Below are positions 49,247-57,920 of a stretch of DNA of 64,000 nt, piece after piece. The stretch covers positions 3,162,001 to 3,226,000 of the forward strand of contig NZ_CP059163.1 of the NCBI RefSeq assembly GCF_013466785.1, written 5' to 3'. The position numbers and the translations under genes were made by a program. Origin of the DNA: Nocardioides marinisabuli (GTDB lineage: Bacteria; Actinomycetota; Actinomycetes; Propionibacteriales; Nocardioidaceae). The notes below the pieces were generated by a model. That model saw only the letters and a list, made by a program, of their open reading frames with translations, had not been told where the DNA came from and did no database searches. Position 1 is the stretch's first letter, and the number at the start of each line of letters is the position of its first letter.

Positions 49247-49972
49247 GTGCCCCGCGTGGCCCGGGTGCTGGTGGTCCAGCACGAGGACGACTGCCCGCCG
49301 GCCCTGGTCGGCGGGTGGCTGGCCGAGGCCGGGTGCGAGCTCGACGTGCGCCGGCCCTACGCCGGCTACGCGCTGCCCGGCGACCCCGCGGCGTACGACG
49401 CGCTGCTGGTGCTGGGCGGCTCGATGGGCGCCGAGGAGGAGTCCGCGCACGCCTGGCTGGCCCCGACCAAGCAGCTGCTGCGCGACGCGGTGGGCGCCGA
49501 GGTGCCGACCCTGGGCATCTGCCTGGGCCACCAGCTGCTCGCCTCGGCGCTGGGTGGTCGGGTCGAGGTCAACCCGCGCGGTCGCACGGTCGGGCTGGTG
49601 CCGGTCGAGTGGAGCGACGCAGCCGCCGACGACCCGCTGGTGGGGGCCCTGGCCACCCCGCGGCGCGGGGTGCACTGGAACAACGACGTGGTCACCGTGC
49701 TGCCGCCGGGGGCGCTGCTGCTGGCCAGCACGCCCCAGGGCGACGCCGAGGTGGTGCGCCACGCGCCGGCTGCCTGGGGCGTGCAGCTGCACCCCGAGGT
49801 CGACGCCGCCGTGGTGGCCCGCTGGGCGGCCTCCGACGACAAGCCCGCGCCCGGCGTCGACACCGCGGCCGAGGTCGCCCGCGTCGACGCGGCCCGTCCC
49901 GAGCTCGACGAGGCCTGGCGCCCCCTCGCGCTGTCCTTCGCGCGGCTGGCCGGGGAGCGAGCGCTCCGGTGA
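49247..49972 (+). CDS. Class I glutamine amidotransferase-like protein
   Basis: A 241-residue stand-alone amidotransferase of the GuaA/GATase1 type. The nucleophile elbow GICLGHQLLASALGG and the HPEV motif of GVQLHPEVDAAV give the Cys-His pair; LVLGGSMGAEEE is the oxyanion loop. Such proteins next to GlnA-like enzymes often hydrolyse gamma-glutamyl amines, so a shared pathway is possible. GTG 49247 starts 3 bp after glnA2, and the end overlaps glnE. Confidence 0.9.
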   Translation: MPRVARVLVVQHEDDCPPALVGGWLAEAGCELDVRRPYAGYALPGDPAAYDALLVLGGSMGAEEESAHAWLAPTKQLLRDAVGAEVPTLGICLGHQLLASALGGRVEVNPRGRTVGLVPVEWSDAAADDPLVGALATPRRGVHWNNDVVTVLPPGALLLASTPQGDAEVVRHAPAAWGVQLHPEVDAAVVARWAASDDKPAPGVDTAAEVARVDAARPELDEAWRPLALSFARLAGERALR

Positions 49973-52956
49973 GCCGGGTGGCGACCACCAAGGGCCAGCT
50001 CCTGCGGCTCGGCTTCAGCGACGCCGAGGGGTCGCTGGAGCGGCTCGGGGAGGTCGGTGCCGCCGCCGACGAGCTGTTGCCGCTGCTGGCGCGCACCGCC
50101 GACCCCGACCACGCCGTCGCCGGTCTGGTGCGGCTCCTGGAGGCCCTGCCCGAGGGGCCCGGCGGGGCCGAGGAGCTGCTCGAGCGGCTGCTGGCCGACG
50201 AGGGCACCGCCAGCCGGCTGCTCGCGGTGCTGGGGGCCAGCGAGGCGCTCAGCGACCACCTGGTGCGCCACCCCGACCAGTGGCGCGAGCTCGACGACGA
50301 CACGCTCGAGTGCAGCCGCCCGGCGGCGTACGCCGTGCGCGAGGCGATGCTGCGCGCGGTCGGGGCCGACCCGGGCGAGCCCGCGCCGGTCGCCGAGGGC
50401 GACGACGCGGCGCTGGTCGACGTGCTGCGCGTGGAGTACCGCCGGGTGCTGCTGCGCCTGGCCGCGCGCGACCTGGCCCACGGGGTCGGCGTCGACGACG
50501 TGGCCGCCGAGCTCTCCGACCTCGCGGCCGCGACCCTGGAGGCGGGGCTGGCCATCGCGCGCCAGCGGCTGGGGGAGAAGGCCGACCTGGCGCGGCTGGC
50601 GGTCGTGGCGATGGGCAAGTGCGGCGCCCACGAGCTCAACTACGTCTCCGACGTCGACGTCATCTTCGTCTACGAGCCGGCCGACGGCGCCGACGACCAC
50701 GCCGCCAACCGGGCGGCCTCCCAGCTGGCCGCCCACCTGATGCGGATCTGCTCCGAGCCGACCGGCGAGGGCGAGATCTGGCCCGTCGACGCCAACCTGC
50801 GCCCCGAGGGCAAGTCGGGCCCGCTGGTGCGCACCCTGGCCAGCCACCAGGGCTACTACGAGAAGTGGGCCAAGACCTGGGAGTTCCAGGCGCTGCTCAA
50901 GGCCCGCCCGGTGGCCGGCGACGCCGAGCTGGGCCGCGAGTACGTCGACATGGTCGCGCCGATGGTCTGGAGCGCCGCGGAGCGCGACGGGTTCGTCGAG
51001 GACACCCAGGCGATGCGCCGCCGCGTGCTCGACCACATCCCCAGCAAGGAGGCCGAGCGCCAGCTCAAGCTCGGAGCCGGCGGGCTGCGCGACGTCGAGT
51101 TCGCCGTCCAGCTGCTGCAGATGGTGCACGGGCGCGCCGACGAGACGATCCGCGCCCCCACGACCCTCAGCGCCCTGGCCGACCTGACCCGCGGCGGCTA
51201 CATCGGCCGCGAGGACGGCGAGCAGCTGCACGACGCCTACGCGTTCCTGCGCACCCTCGAGCACCGCATGCAGCTGCACCGGCTGCGGCGCACCCACGTG
51301 ATCCCCGACGACCCCGACGCGCTGCGCCGGCTGGGGCGCAGCATGGGCCACCTCAAGAACGCCGTCGACGGGCTGCACAAGGAGCTCGAGCACCACCGCC
51401 GCGAGGTGCGCCGGCTGCACCAGAAGCTCTTCTACCGCCCGCTGCTGGCCGCGGTGGCCCAGCTGCCCGGCGACCAGGCCCGGCTCTCGGCCGACGCCGC
51501 GCGCGACCGCCTCGCCGCGCTGGGGTACGCCGACCCGCGCGCCGCGCTGCGCCACCTCGAGGCGCTGACCAGCGGCGTGACCCGCTCGGCCAACATCCAG
51601 CGCACGCTGCTGCCGGTGCTGCTGGAGTGGTTCGCCGACGGGCCCGACCCCGACGCCGGGCTCTTCGGCTTCCGACGCATCTCCGAGGCGCTCGGGGAGA
51701 CCCCGTGGTACCTCACCACGCTGCGCGACGAGGGCCAGGTCGCCCAGCGTCTCGCGCGGGTGCTCTCCACCTCGCGCTACGCCACCAGCCTGCTCGAGCG
51801 CGAGCCGCAGGGGGTGCGGATGCTCGGGCAGTCGCTGGCCCCGCTGGACGCCGAGTCGCTGACCGCCGAGATGCGGGCGGCCGCGGCGCGCCGCGACGAC
51901 GTCGAGAAGGCGGTGCGGGCGGTGCGGGCGGTGCGCCGGCGCGAGCTGTTCCGCATCGCCTCCGGCGACCTGCTCGGGCTCACCGACGTCGAGGACGTCG
52001 GGGCCGGGCTGTCCCGGCTCACCGACGCCACCCTCGAGGTGACCCTCGAGGTCGTGGGGGAGTCGGTGCGCCGCTCGAAGGGCCTGGAGCAGGCGCCGAC
52101 CCGGATGGCGATGGTGGCGATGGGGCGCTACGGCGGCTTCGAGCTGTCCTACGGCTCCGACGCCGACGTGCTGTTCGTCCACGAGCCCGTCGGCGGGGCC
52201 GACGGCCACGAGGCGGCGACGTACGCCCAGGCGGTGGCCAACGAGCTGCGCCGGCTGCTCGCGCTGCCCGGCTCCGACCCGGCGCTGCTGGTCGACGCCG
52301 ACCTGCGCCCCGAGGGCAAGCAGGGCGCGCTGGTGCGCACCCTCGACTCGTACGCCGCCTACTACGAGAAGTGGTCGGTGGTGTGGGAGGCGCAGGCGCT
52401 GCTGCGCGCCGACGCCGTCGTCGGCGACCTCGACCTGCGCCGGCGCTTCGAGGACCTCATCGACCCGCTGCGCTACCCCGAGCGGGGCATCGGCGACGAC
52501 GACGTGATCGAGGTGCGCCGCATCAAGGCCCGCGTCGACCAGGAGCGGCTGCCGCGCGGGGCCGACCGCAAGACCCATCTCAAGCTGGGCCGCGGCGGCC
52601 TGGCCGACATCGAGTGGACCGTGCAGCTGCTGCAGCTGCGCTACGCCGGGCAGGTGCCCGGCCTGCGCACCTCGCGGACCCTGCCGGCGCTGGCGGCCGC
52701 CGAGGAGGCGGGTCTGCTGGCCAGCGAGGACGCCTCGCTGCTGGCCCAGGCCTGGCGGCGCGTCAGCCGCACCCGCAACGCGGTGACGCTGGTGCGCGGC
52801 ACCCCCAGCGACCAGCTCCCCTCCGACCTGCGCGAGCGGGCGGCGGTGGCGGCGATCCTGGGCTACCCCGAGGGCACCTCCGAGCAGATGGTCGACGACC
52901 ACCTGCGGATGACCCGGCTGGCGCACGCCGTCGTCGAGCGGGTCTTCTGGGAGTAG
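49969..52956 (+). CDS. glnE: Bifunctional glutamine synthetase adenylyltransferase/deadenylylase GlnE
   Basis: Adds and removes AMP on glutamine synthetase in response to nitrogen state. It has 995 residues, a normal actinobacterial size. Two nucleotidyltransferase domains are seen: the N-terminal deadenylylase with GKCGAHELNYVSDVDVIFVYEP and the C-terminal adenylylase with GRYGGFELSYGSDADVLFVHEP, each followed by a helical GlnD-UR-type region (LKLGAGGLRDVEFAVQLLQ; LKLGRGGLADIEWTVQLLQ). GTG 49969 overlaps the amidotransferase stop. Its normal target is GlnA1, which is not in this window. Confidence 0.96.
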   Translation: MSRVATTKGQLLRLGFSDAEGSLERLGEVGAAADELLPLLARTADPDHAVAGLVRLLEALPEGPGGAEELLERLLADEGTASRLLAVLGASEALSDHLVRHPDQWRELDDDTLECSRPAAYAVREAMLRAVGADPGEPAPVAEGDDAALVDVLRVEYRRVLLRLAARDLAHGVGVDDVAAELSDLAAATLEAGLAIARQRLGEKADLARLAVVAMGKCGAHELNYVSDVDVIFVYEPADGADDHAANRAASQLAAHLMRICSEPTGEGEIWPVDANLRPEGKSGPLVRTLASHQGYYEKWAKTWEFQALLKARPVAGDAELGREYVDMVAPMVWSAAERDGFVEDTQAMRRRVLDHIPSKEAERQLKLGAGGLRDVEFAVQLLQMVHGRADETIRAPTTLSALADLTRGGYIGREDGEQLHDAYAFLRTLEHRMQLHRLRRTHVIPDDPDALRRLGRSMGHLKNAVDGLHKELEHHRREVRRLHQKLFYRPLLAAVAQLPGDQARLSADAARDRLAALGYADPRAALRHLEALTSGVTRSANIQRTLLPVLLEWFADGPDPDAGLFGFRRISEALGETPWYLTTLRDEGQVAQRLARVLSTSRYATSLLEREPQGVRMLGQSLAPLDAESLTAEMRAAAARRDDVEKAVRAVRAVRRRELFRIASGDLLGLTDVEDVGAGLSRLTDATLEVTLEVVGESVRRSKGLEQAPTRMAMVAMGRYGGFELSYGSDADVLFVHEPVGGADGHEAATYAQAVANELRRLLALPGSDPALLVDADLRPEGKQGALVRTLDSYAAYYEKWSVVWEAQALLRADAVVGDLDLRRRFEDLIDPLRYPERGIGDDDVIEVRRIKARVDQERLPRGADRKTHLKLGRGGLADIEWTVQLLQLRYAGQVPGLRTSRTLPALAAAEEAGLLASEDASLLAQAWRRVSRTRNAVTLVRGTPSDQLPSDLRERAAVAAILGYPEGTSEQMVDDHLRMTRLAHAVVERVFWE

Positions 52957-52966
52957 GCACCGCTCC

Positions 52967-53003
52967 GGGACCTTCGTCCACGCCTGGGTGGGACCTTCGT
53001 CCG
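52967..53003 (+). promoter_or_regulatory. Two DosR/DevR-like boxes, 23 bp apart
   Basis: GGGACCTTCGTCCA (52967-52980) and GGGACCTTCGTCCG (52990-53003) each match GGGACTTNNGNCCC at 12 of 14 positions. They lie 93-129 bp before the DUF1918 start. The paired spacing resembles the pair at 34346-34381. Confidence 0.5.
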
Positions 53004-53095
53004 TGGAGGCGCGGGCGCGGTCGTGGCCATGCTGGTGGTGGCCACGCTGGCGGACCAGGGTGGCGACGGTCTGTCGGGACGGCGAGGTGAGGACG

Positions 53096-53299
53096 ATGCA
53101 CGCAGCGGTCGGGGACCGGTTGGTCGTGCACAGCGCGCACGTGGGGGCCAAGGAGCGCGAGGGTGTGGTGGTGGAGGTGCGCCACGACGACGGCTCGCCG
53201 CCGTACCTGGTGCGGTGGTCCGACACCAACCACGAGTCGCTGGTCTACCCCGGACCGGACGCCGAGGTGCGCCACCAGGAGCACCCGCACGCCTCGTGA
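53096..53299 (+). CDS. DUF1918 small protein
   Basis: A 67-residue protein with the DUF1918 pattern AVGDRLVVHSAHVGAKEREGVVVEVRHDDGSPPYLVRW, an SH3-like small barrel, and the end DTNHESLVYPGPDAEVRH. Its role is unknown; in actinobacteria such genes are often stress-induced. GGTGAGG precedes ATG 53096. Two DosR-like boxes lie upstream. Confidence 0.88.
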   Translation: MHAAVGDRLVVHSAHVGAKEREGVVVEVRHDDGSPPYLVRWSDTNHESLVYPGPDAEVRHQEHPHAS

Positions 53300-53366
53300 G
53301 GCCGGCCCTCGGCGGCTCCCGCGCCGGGTGGTCGACCCCGGCGGGCGGGCGCCCTAGGGTGTCGTG

Positions 53367-54143
53367 ATGAGCGCACTCCAGGACAAGGCCACGCACCTGC
53401 TCGGGCTGCACCGCGACCCGACGCTGCTCACCGTCGTCAACGTGTGGGACGTGATCAGCGCCCGCGTCGTCGCCGACGGGATCGGCACCACCGCGCTGGC
53501 CACGGCCAGCCACTCGATCGCCGCCTCCTACGGCTACGAGGACGGCGAGCACATCCCGGTGGACCTGATGATCGAGGCGTGCGGCCGCATCGCCGCGGCC
53601 ACCGACCTGCCGGTCAGCGCCGACCTCGAGGCCGGCTACGGCCACCCCGTCGAGACCGTGCGCAAGGCGATCGGGGTCGGCATCGTCGGCGCCAACCTCG
53701 AGGACCAGATGCGCCCCCTCGTCGACGCCGCCACGATGATGGAGGACGTGATGGCCGCCGCCGACGACGAGGGCATCGACTTCGTGCTCAACGCCCGCAC
53801 CGACGCCTTCCTGCGCGCCGGCGACCGCGACCGCGGGGCGGTGCTCGGCGACGCGATCGAGCGCGGGAAGGCCTTCCTGGACGTCGGCGCGCCGGCCGTG
53901 TTCGTGCCGGGCAGGCTGAGCGAGGAGGAGGTCGTCGCCCTCGTCGACGCCTTCGGCCCCCAGCGCCTGACCATGATCGGCGTGCCCGGCAACCCCTCCC
54001 TCGACCGCCTCGAGGAGCTCGGCGTCGCCCGTGTCTCCTACGGTCCGATGCCCCAGCGCGTCGCCCTCACCGCCCTCCAGGAGCTGGTCGAGGAGGTGCA
54101 CCGCGGCGGCGGTGTCCCCGCCTCCATGCGCCCCCTGAACTGA
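53367..54143 (+). CDS. Isocitrate lyase/PEP mutase superfamily protein
   Basis: A 258-residue TIM-barrel protein. LLTVVNVWDVISARVVADG, TALATASHSIAASYGYEDGE, PVSADLEAGYG and VGANLEDQM carry the metal- and phosphonate-site residues of the superfamily, and NARTDAFLRAG is conserved. The exact reaction (carboxyphosphonoenolpyruvate mutase-like or lyase) cannot be told. Leaderless: TAGGGT (53355-53360) lies 6 nt before ATG 53367. GTG 53364 in the same frame is an alternative. Confidence 0.9.
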   Translation: MSALQDKATHLLGLHRDPTLLTVVNVWDVISARVVADGIGTTALATASHSIAASYGYEDGEHIPVDLMIEACGRIAAATDLPVSADLEAGYGHPVETVRKAIGVGIVGANLEDQMRPLVDAATMMEDVMAAADDEGIDFVLNARTDAFLRAGDRDRGAVLGDAIERGKAFLDVGAPAVFVPGRLSEEEVVALVDAFGPQRLTMIGVPGNPSLDRLEELGVARVSYGPMPQRVALTALQELVEEVHRGGGVPASMRPLN

Positions 54144-54591
54144 CGCGACCCGGCTGGTTCGAACGGGCCGGCTCGCGAGCTGGCGTGAGTTCCTGCGCGA
54201 GCCGTCGTGAGTTCCTCCGCGAGCCGTCGTGAGTTCCTGGTGTGTGCGGCGTACGGCGTGGTGGGTGTGGAGCCGGCTGGTTCGAACGGGCCGGGTCGCG
54301 GGAAGTGGCGCCGGCTCGGCGGGGAAGTGGTGCCGGGTCGGGGTCGGCTGTGGCGCGAGCCGTCGTGAGTTCCTGCGCGAGCCGTCGTGAGTTCCTGGTG
54401 TGTGCGGCGTACGGCGTGGTGGGTGTCGGGTCGGCTGGTTCAAACGGGCCGGGTCGCGGGAAGTAGCGCCGGGTCGGTGGGGAAGTGGCGCCGGCTCGGT
54501 GGGGAAGTGGCGCCGGGTCGGTGGGGAAGTGGCGCCGGGTGGGTGGGGAAGTGGCGCCGGGTGGGTGGGGAAGTGGGGTCGGGTGGGGGGT
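54144..54591. repeat. Repeat-filled intergenic region (three repeat families)
   Basis: No gene is seen in these 448 bp. They hold (1) three TTCGAA- or TTCAAA-centred 28-bp palindromes at 54147, 54270 and 54428; (2) 22-bp units beginning GTGAGTTCCTGCGCGAGC at 54185, 54207 and 54229 and again around 54366-54400; (3) six exact 22-bp units GAAGTGGCGCCGGGTCGGTG at 54460, 54482, 54504, 54526, 54548 and 54570. The core GCGCCGGGTCGG of (3) is the reverse complement of the CCGACCCGGCGC core of the stop-anchored arrays. Confidence 0.85.
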
Positions 54592-54658
54592 CTTGCGGAT
54601 TGCTTGAGGCAACGTCGGGTCTTTGCCGGGTGGTGGCTTGAGGTGGGGGGCGCAGAGT
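54592..54658 (+). promoter_or_regulatory. Composite response-regulator-type promoter element, copy 1
   Basis: CTTGCGG (54592) and CTTGAGG (54603) are exactly 11 bp apart. CTTGAG recurs at 54637, 34 bp after the second repeat, then 11 nt and AGAGT (54654-54658), part of CAGAGT, a likely -10. ATG 54713 follows 55 bp later. Tandem 11-bp direct repeats are the usual binding pattern of OmpR-family regulators. Confidence 0.65.
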
Positions 54659-54712
54659 TCTGCTCATCACCCCGACCGGCCCGCTGGCCGGCTCCAGACA
54701 AGGACTCCCCTC

Positions 54713-55342
54713 ATGGCCTCGAACACCTCCTCCCGCAAGTCCCTGACCCGCGTTGCTGCCTCGGTGGCCCTGGTCGCCGGTGCGACCGCGGTCGCTGGTC
54801 TGGGCACGTTCGGTTCGTTCACGTCCTCGACCGACGCCGCCGAGGTGGTGTCCTCGGGTGAGACGAAGATCGAGCTGGCCGGCCAGGGCGCGCAGGGCCT
54901 GGACGTGGCGGCGGTGAACCTGGTCCCCGGTGACACCGTGGAGCGTGCGGTGCAGCTGACCCGGGCCGGGACCACCGAGGGCTTCGGGTCGGTGGCGCTG
55001 AGCACGACCTCGGCGGCCGCGACCCCCTCGATCCTGACCACGAACGCCAAGGACGGTCTGCAGCTGAGCATCGACCAGTGCGCCACCCCGTGGGTCAAGG
55101 CCGCCGACTCCAAGCGGATGACCTGCGCCGGGCCGGTGACCTCGGTGCTGTCCTCGGTGCCGGTGATCGCCGCGAACCGCGACCTGGCCAAGGTCACCGA
55201 GACCCTCAACGGCGAGACCAAGGTCTCCAACCTGCGCATCACCCTGGCCCTGCCCCAGGCCGCGAACAACGACTTCCAGCTCAAGACCGACACCGTGAAG
55301 TTCGTCTTCGACGCCACCCAGCGCGCCGCCGAGGCCCGCTGA
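54713..55342 (+). CDS. SipW/TasA-like exported protein A
   Basis: A 209-residue exported protein. A Lys/Arg-containing start is followed by the hydrophobic signal VAASVALVAGATAVAGLGTFGSFTSSTDAAE, the pattern of SipW-dependent signal peptides (hydrophobic core, GTF/Y, FT, then acidic residues). The mature part is beta-rich with PGDTVERAVQLTRAG, two cysteines (IDQCATPWV; MTCAGPV) and the C-terminal end FVFDATQRAAEAR, shared with two other proteins here. Probably a surface fibre or camelysin-like protein processed by the SipW-type peptidase 3 kb downstream. Nearly identical to the gene at 59184 (two residue differences). Confidence 0.8.
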   Translation: MASNTSSRKSLTRVAASVALVAGATAVAGLGTFGSFTSSTDAAEVVSSGETKIELAGQGAQGLDVAAVNLVPGDTVERAVQLTRAGTTEGFGSVALSTTSAAATPSILTTNAKDGLQLSIDQCATPWVKAADSKRMTCAGPVTSVLSSVPVIAANRDLAKVTETLNGETKVSNLRITLALPQAANNDFQLKTDTVKFVFDATQRAAEAR

Positions 55343-55406
55343 CCCGGGCCACCACCCGAGCTCCTCCCGGGCCGGGGCGCCGACATCCGGCCCGGGGGGA
55401 CACCAC

Positions 55407-55438
55407 AGCCAGGTTCCGTGCTCGCACGGGGCCTGGCT
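55407..55438 (+). terminator. Hairpin terminator after TasA-like gene A
   Basis: AGCCAGGTTCCGTG and CACGGGGCCTGGCT form a 14-bp stem (two G-T wobbles) around a CTCG loop, ending just before the next gene's promoter box. Confidence 0.7.
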
Positions 55439-55454
55439 CTGTCATCATGCGCTC

Positions 55455-56176
55455 GTGCGCCGCCAGGAACCGCCGGGGACCGACCCCGCGCTGCTGCTCC
55501 TGCGCGGCGCGCTGCTGTCTGCGGTCACGCTCTTCCTGGGGGTCGCCGGCCACGTGACCGGCGGTGGCCTACTGCCGGGGATCTCGGCGCTCGCCGTGCT
55601 GGTCGTCGCCACGACCGCGTCGAGCCTGGCGCTCCTGGTCCGGCCCGCCAGCACCACCCGGCTCGTCACCCTCCTGGTCGCCGGCCAGGGACTGGTGCAC
55701 CTCGTGCTCAGCCTCGCCGGCGGCCACCACGGCGAGACCGGGGCCAGCGCTGCGCCGCCCGGCCTCGTCACCGCGCCGTCCTCGGCGCTGCCGAGCGTCG
55801 AGGGCCGTCGTACCGGCTCGTTGATGGACTCCTACGTCGACCACGTGCCCGCCGGCCACGACCTCGCGCTCGGCCTGCCCCTCGGCGGCCTGCTCGACGA
55901 CCTGGCCGCGCACGCGCCGATGATGGTGGCCCACATGGCCGCCGCCGCGCTCGTCGGCCTCTGGCTGGCGGTGGGGGAGCGGGCCCTGTGGACCCTGGTC
56001 GCGCTCGCCTGCCGCGCGGTCGCGGCCCGGCTCGGTGACCTCGTCGGCCTCCTGGTGCCGCGACCGGTGGCCCGCGCCGCTCGCGTGCGTCGTACGCCGC
56101 TGCCGCCCCGGCCGCGGTTCCACCGGGTGCTCGCCCGGGCCCTGGCCCGGCGCGGACCGCCCCGCTCCTCGCCTGA
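55455..56176 (+). CDS. His-rich multi-pass membrane protein
   Basis: About 240 residues with five hydrophobic segments (LRGALLSAVTLFLGVAGHVTG; ISALAVLVVATTASSLALLV; TRLVTLLVAGQGLVHLVLSLAGG; then two near the C-terminal). Histidines in GGHHGE, YVDHVPAGHD and HAPMMVAHM suggest metal contact, which with the PepSY neighbour hints at metal handling. The reading frame stays open into the PepSY gene, but two hairpins lie between, and TGA 56174 one base out of frame ends the likely coding part, so a 1-nt indel near the end is suspected. GTG 55455 is 6 nt after CATCAT (55443-55448). Confidence 0.65.
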
Positions 56177-56205
56177 CCCGACGCGGTCAGGAGACGACGT
56201 CCCCG

Positions 56206-56257
56206 CCCGACCGGTCCCGTCCGGTCGGGCCGTCCTGCGCGCACCCAGGGTGCGCGC
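56206..56257 (+). terminator. Two hairpins between the membrane gene and PepSY gene
   Basis: CCCGACCGG/CCGGTCGGG (56206-56229) with a 6-nt loop, then GCGCGCAC/GTGCGCGC (about 56237-56257). Such stems inside an apparently open frame argue that this is intergenic. Confidence 0.6.
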
Positions 56258-56276
56258 TGTCCCGAGGAGCACCCGC

Positions 56277-57719
56277 ATGACCGATGTCCACGCGCCCGAG
56301 CGCGACCCCGCACGACCTGAGCAGCAGCGCCGTCCGGCCCGCGCGACCGGCCTGTTCCGCGCCGCCTGGCGCTGGCACTTCTTCGCCAGCTTCCTGGTCG
56401 CCCCCGTCCTGCTGCTGCTGGCCGGCACGGGGCTGATCTACCTGTTCCGCTTCCAGCTCGAGCCGCTGCTGCACGCCGACCTGATGCGGGTCGAGGTGCC
56501 GGCCGACGCCCAGGCGGCGGCCACCACCAAGACCTGGGAGACCCAGTTGGAGGCGGTGCGGGCGTCGTACCCCGACGCCGCGGTCGTCTCGATGACCGAG
56601 CCGGCCGAGGCCGACCACAGCAGCCGCTTCTCGATGTCGCTCGACGACGGCAGCACCCGCGACGCCTACGTCGACCCCTACACCGGCGAGGTGCTCGGGG
56701 CGCTCGACCCCGACACGACACTCTCGGGGGTCGCGGTGCGCCTGCACGGCGAGCTGATGACGGGCAGCCTCGGCGACCTGGTCATCGAGCTGGCCGCCTG
56801 CTGGGCGGTGGTGATGGCGCTGACCGGCTACTACCTGGTGGTCAAGGGGCGCAAGGCCCGGCGCCGCTCCCGGGAGAAGGGCCAGCCGGGGTCCCGGCTG
56901 CGCTCGCGGCACGCGAGCGTCGGCCTGGTCGCCGGGGTCGGGCTGCTCTTCCTGCTCGTCTCGGGGCTGCCGTGGACCGGCTTCTGGGGCGCGAAGGTGC
57001 AGGAGCTGGCCACCGACCGGGGCACGTCGCTGTGGTCGACCGACCCGGGAGCGGTCTCCGAGCCGACCTCGCGCCTCGACGAGTCGCTGCCGCACAGCCA
57101 CGCCACCGACGTCCCGTGGGCGCTGGGCGGCTCGGAGGTCCCGACCTCGACCGGGGACGGTGAGGGCTCGGTCGCGAACCTCGACACCGCTGTCGTCCAG
57201 GCCGACCGCGAGGGGCTTCGCCACCCCTTCACGGTCGCGCTCCCAGCCGCCGACCCGAGCGAGCCGGGGGTCTACTCGGTGATCGGCTACGCCTTCGACG
57301 CGCCGTCCGACGAGCGCACCCTGCACGTCGACCGGTACGACGGCGAGGTGGTCGCGGCGTACGGCTACGACGACTACCCGGCGCTGGCGAAGGTCGTCTC
57401 GCAGGGCATCGGGCTGCACGAGGGCCGCAGCCTGGGCCTGGTGTCCTTCTGGGGCGCGGCGGCGATGTGCCTGGCGGTGGTCTTCACGAGCGTGACCGGG
57501 CCCTTGATGTGGTGGCGCCGTCGCCCGCGCGGCGCCGCCGCGCTGGGCGCGCCGCGGGGGCGGATGCCGCTCAGGGCCACGCCGGCGCTGCTGGTCGGTG
57601 TCGTGGCCCTCGGGGTGCTGCTGCCGCTCTTCGGGCTCTCGCTGCTCGCCGTCCTGGTCCTCGACCAGGTGGTCCTGCGACGGGTCCCGGCGCTGTCGCA
57701 GTGGTTCGCCACGAGCTGA
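56277..57719 (+). CDS. PepSY-domain membrane protein
   Basis: A 480-residue protein of the PepSY-associated membrane helix family, often linked to iron or copper reduction and siderophore use. RAAWRWHFFASFLVAPVLLLLAGTGLIYLFRFQLEPLLH is the typical first helix; PepSY-like beta segments (ASYPDAAVVSMTEP; DDGSTRDAYVDPYTGEVLG; ERTLHVDRYDGEVVAAYGYDDYP) alternate with helices at about 170-195, 215-240, 400-425 and 445-470. GAGGAG precedes ATG 56277. Its link to the surrounding TasA-like genes is unknown. Confidence 0.85.
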   Translation: MTDVHAPERDPARPEQQRRPARATGLFRAAWRWHFFASFLVAPVLLLLAGTGLIYLFRFQLEPLLHADLMRVEVPADAQAAATTKTWETQLEAVRASYPDAAVVSMTEPAEADHSSRFSMSLDDGSTRDAYVDPYTGEVLGALDPDTTLSGVAVRLHGELMTGSLGDLVIELAACWAVVMALTGYYLVVKGRKARRRSREKGQPGSRLRSRHASVGLVAGVGLLFLLVSGLPWTGFWGAKVQELATDRGTSLWSTDPGAVSEPTSRLDESLPHSHATDVPWALGGSEVPTSTGDGEGSVANLDTAVVQADREGLRHPFTVALPAADPSEPGVYSVIGYAFDAPSDERTLHVDRYDGEVVAAYGYDDYPALAKVVSQGIGLHEGRSLGLVSFWGAAAMCLAVVFTSVTGPLMWWRRRPRGAAALGAPRGRMPLRATPALLVGVVALGVLLPLFGLSLLAVLVLDQVVLRRVPALSQWFATS

Positions 57720-57729
57720 GGGGCCGCGT

Positions 57730-57796
57730 CTTGCGAGTTCCTTGAGGCAACGTCGGGGTTCTCCCGACGGGTGGCTTGAGGTGAGGGGAGCAGAGT
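57730..57796 (+). promoter_or_regulatory. Composite response-regulator-type promoter element, copy 2
   Basis: CTTGCGA (57730) and CTTGAGG (57741) lie 11 bp apart; CTTGAG (57775) follows 34 bp after the second, then 11 nt and AGAGT (57792-57796). It lies upstream of the signal peptidase gene at a longer distance (125 bp), with a large hairpin in the leader. Confidence 0.65.
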
Positions 57797-57833
57797 TCTG
57801 CTCATCGGTCGGACCGGTTCGCCGGCCCGGCCA

Positions 57834-57868
57834 CGTGTGGCCGCCGCGGAGGGAGCGGCGGCCGCACG
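57834..57868 (+). other. 14-bp-stem leader hairpin with GGAGGGA loop, copy 1
   Basis: CGTGTGGCCGCCGC pairs with GCGGCGGCCGCACG (one G-U wobble). The 7-nt loop GGAGGGA looks like a ribosome-binding site but no start codon follows it. The same element recurs at 59855-59889. Confidence 0.75.
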
Positions 57869-57920
57869 GCACCACCTCCCTCACCCACCGCCCGCCCCAC
57901 CACTTGCAGGAGCCGGATCG

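Noticed and set aside
49366..53229. A 1287-codon minus-strand open frame opposite glnE
   Set aside because: Antisense of a full-length GlnE with intact motifs; the composition is typical of a mirrored GC-rich gene.
54185..54590. Protein-coding frames through the repeat region before the TasA-like gene
   Set aside because: They translate the 22-bp repeats as Gly/Trp/Arg-rich text, change phase with each unit (22 is not a multiple of 3) and have no start signals.
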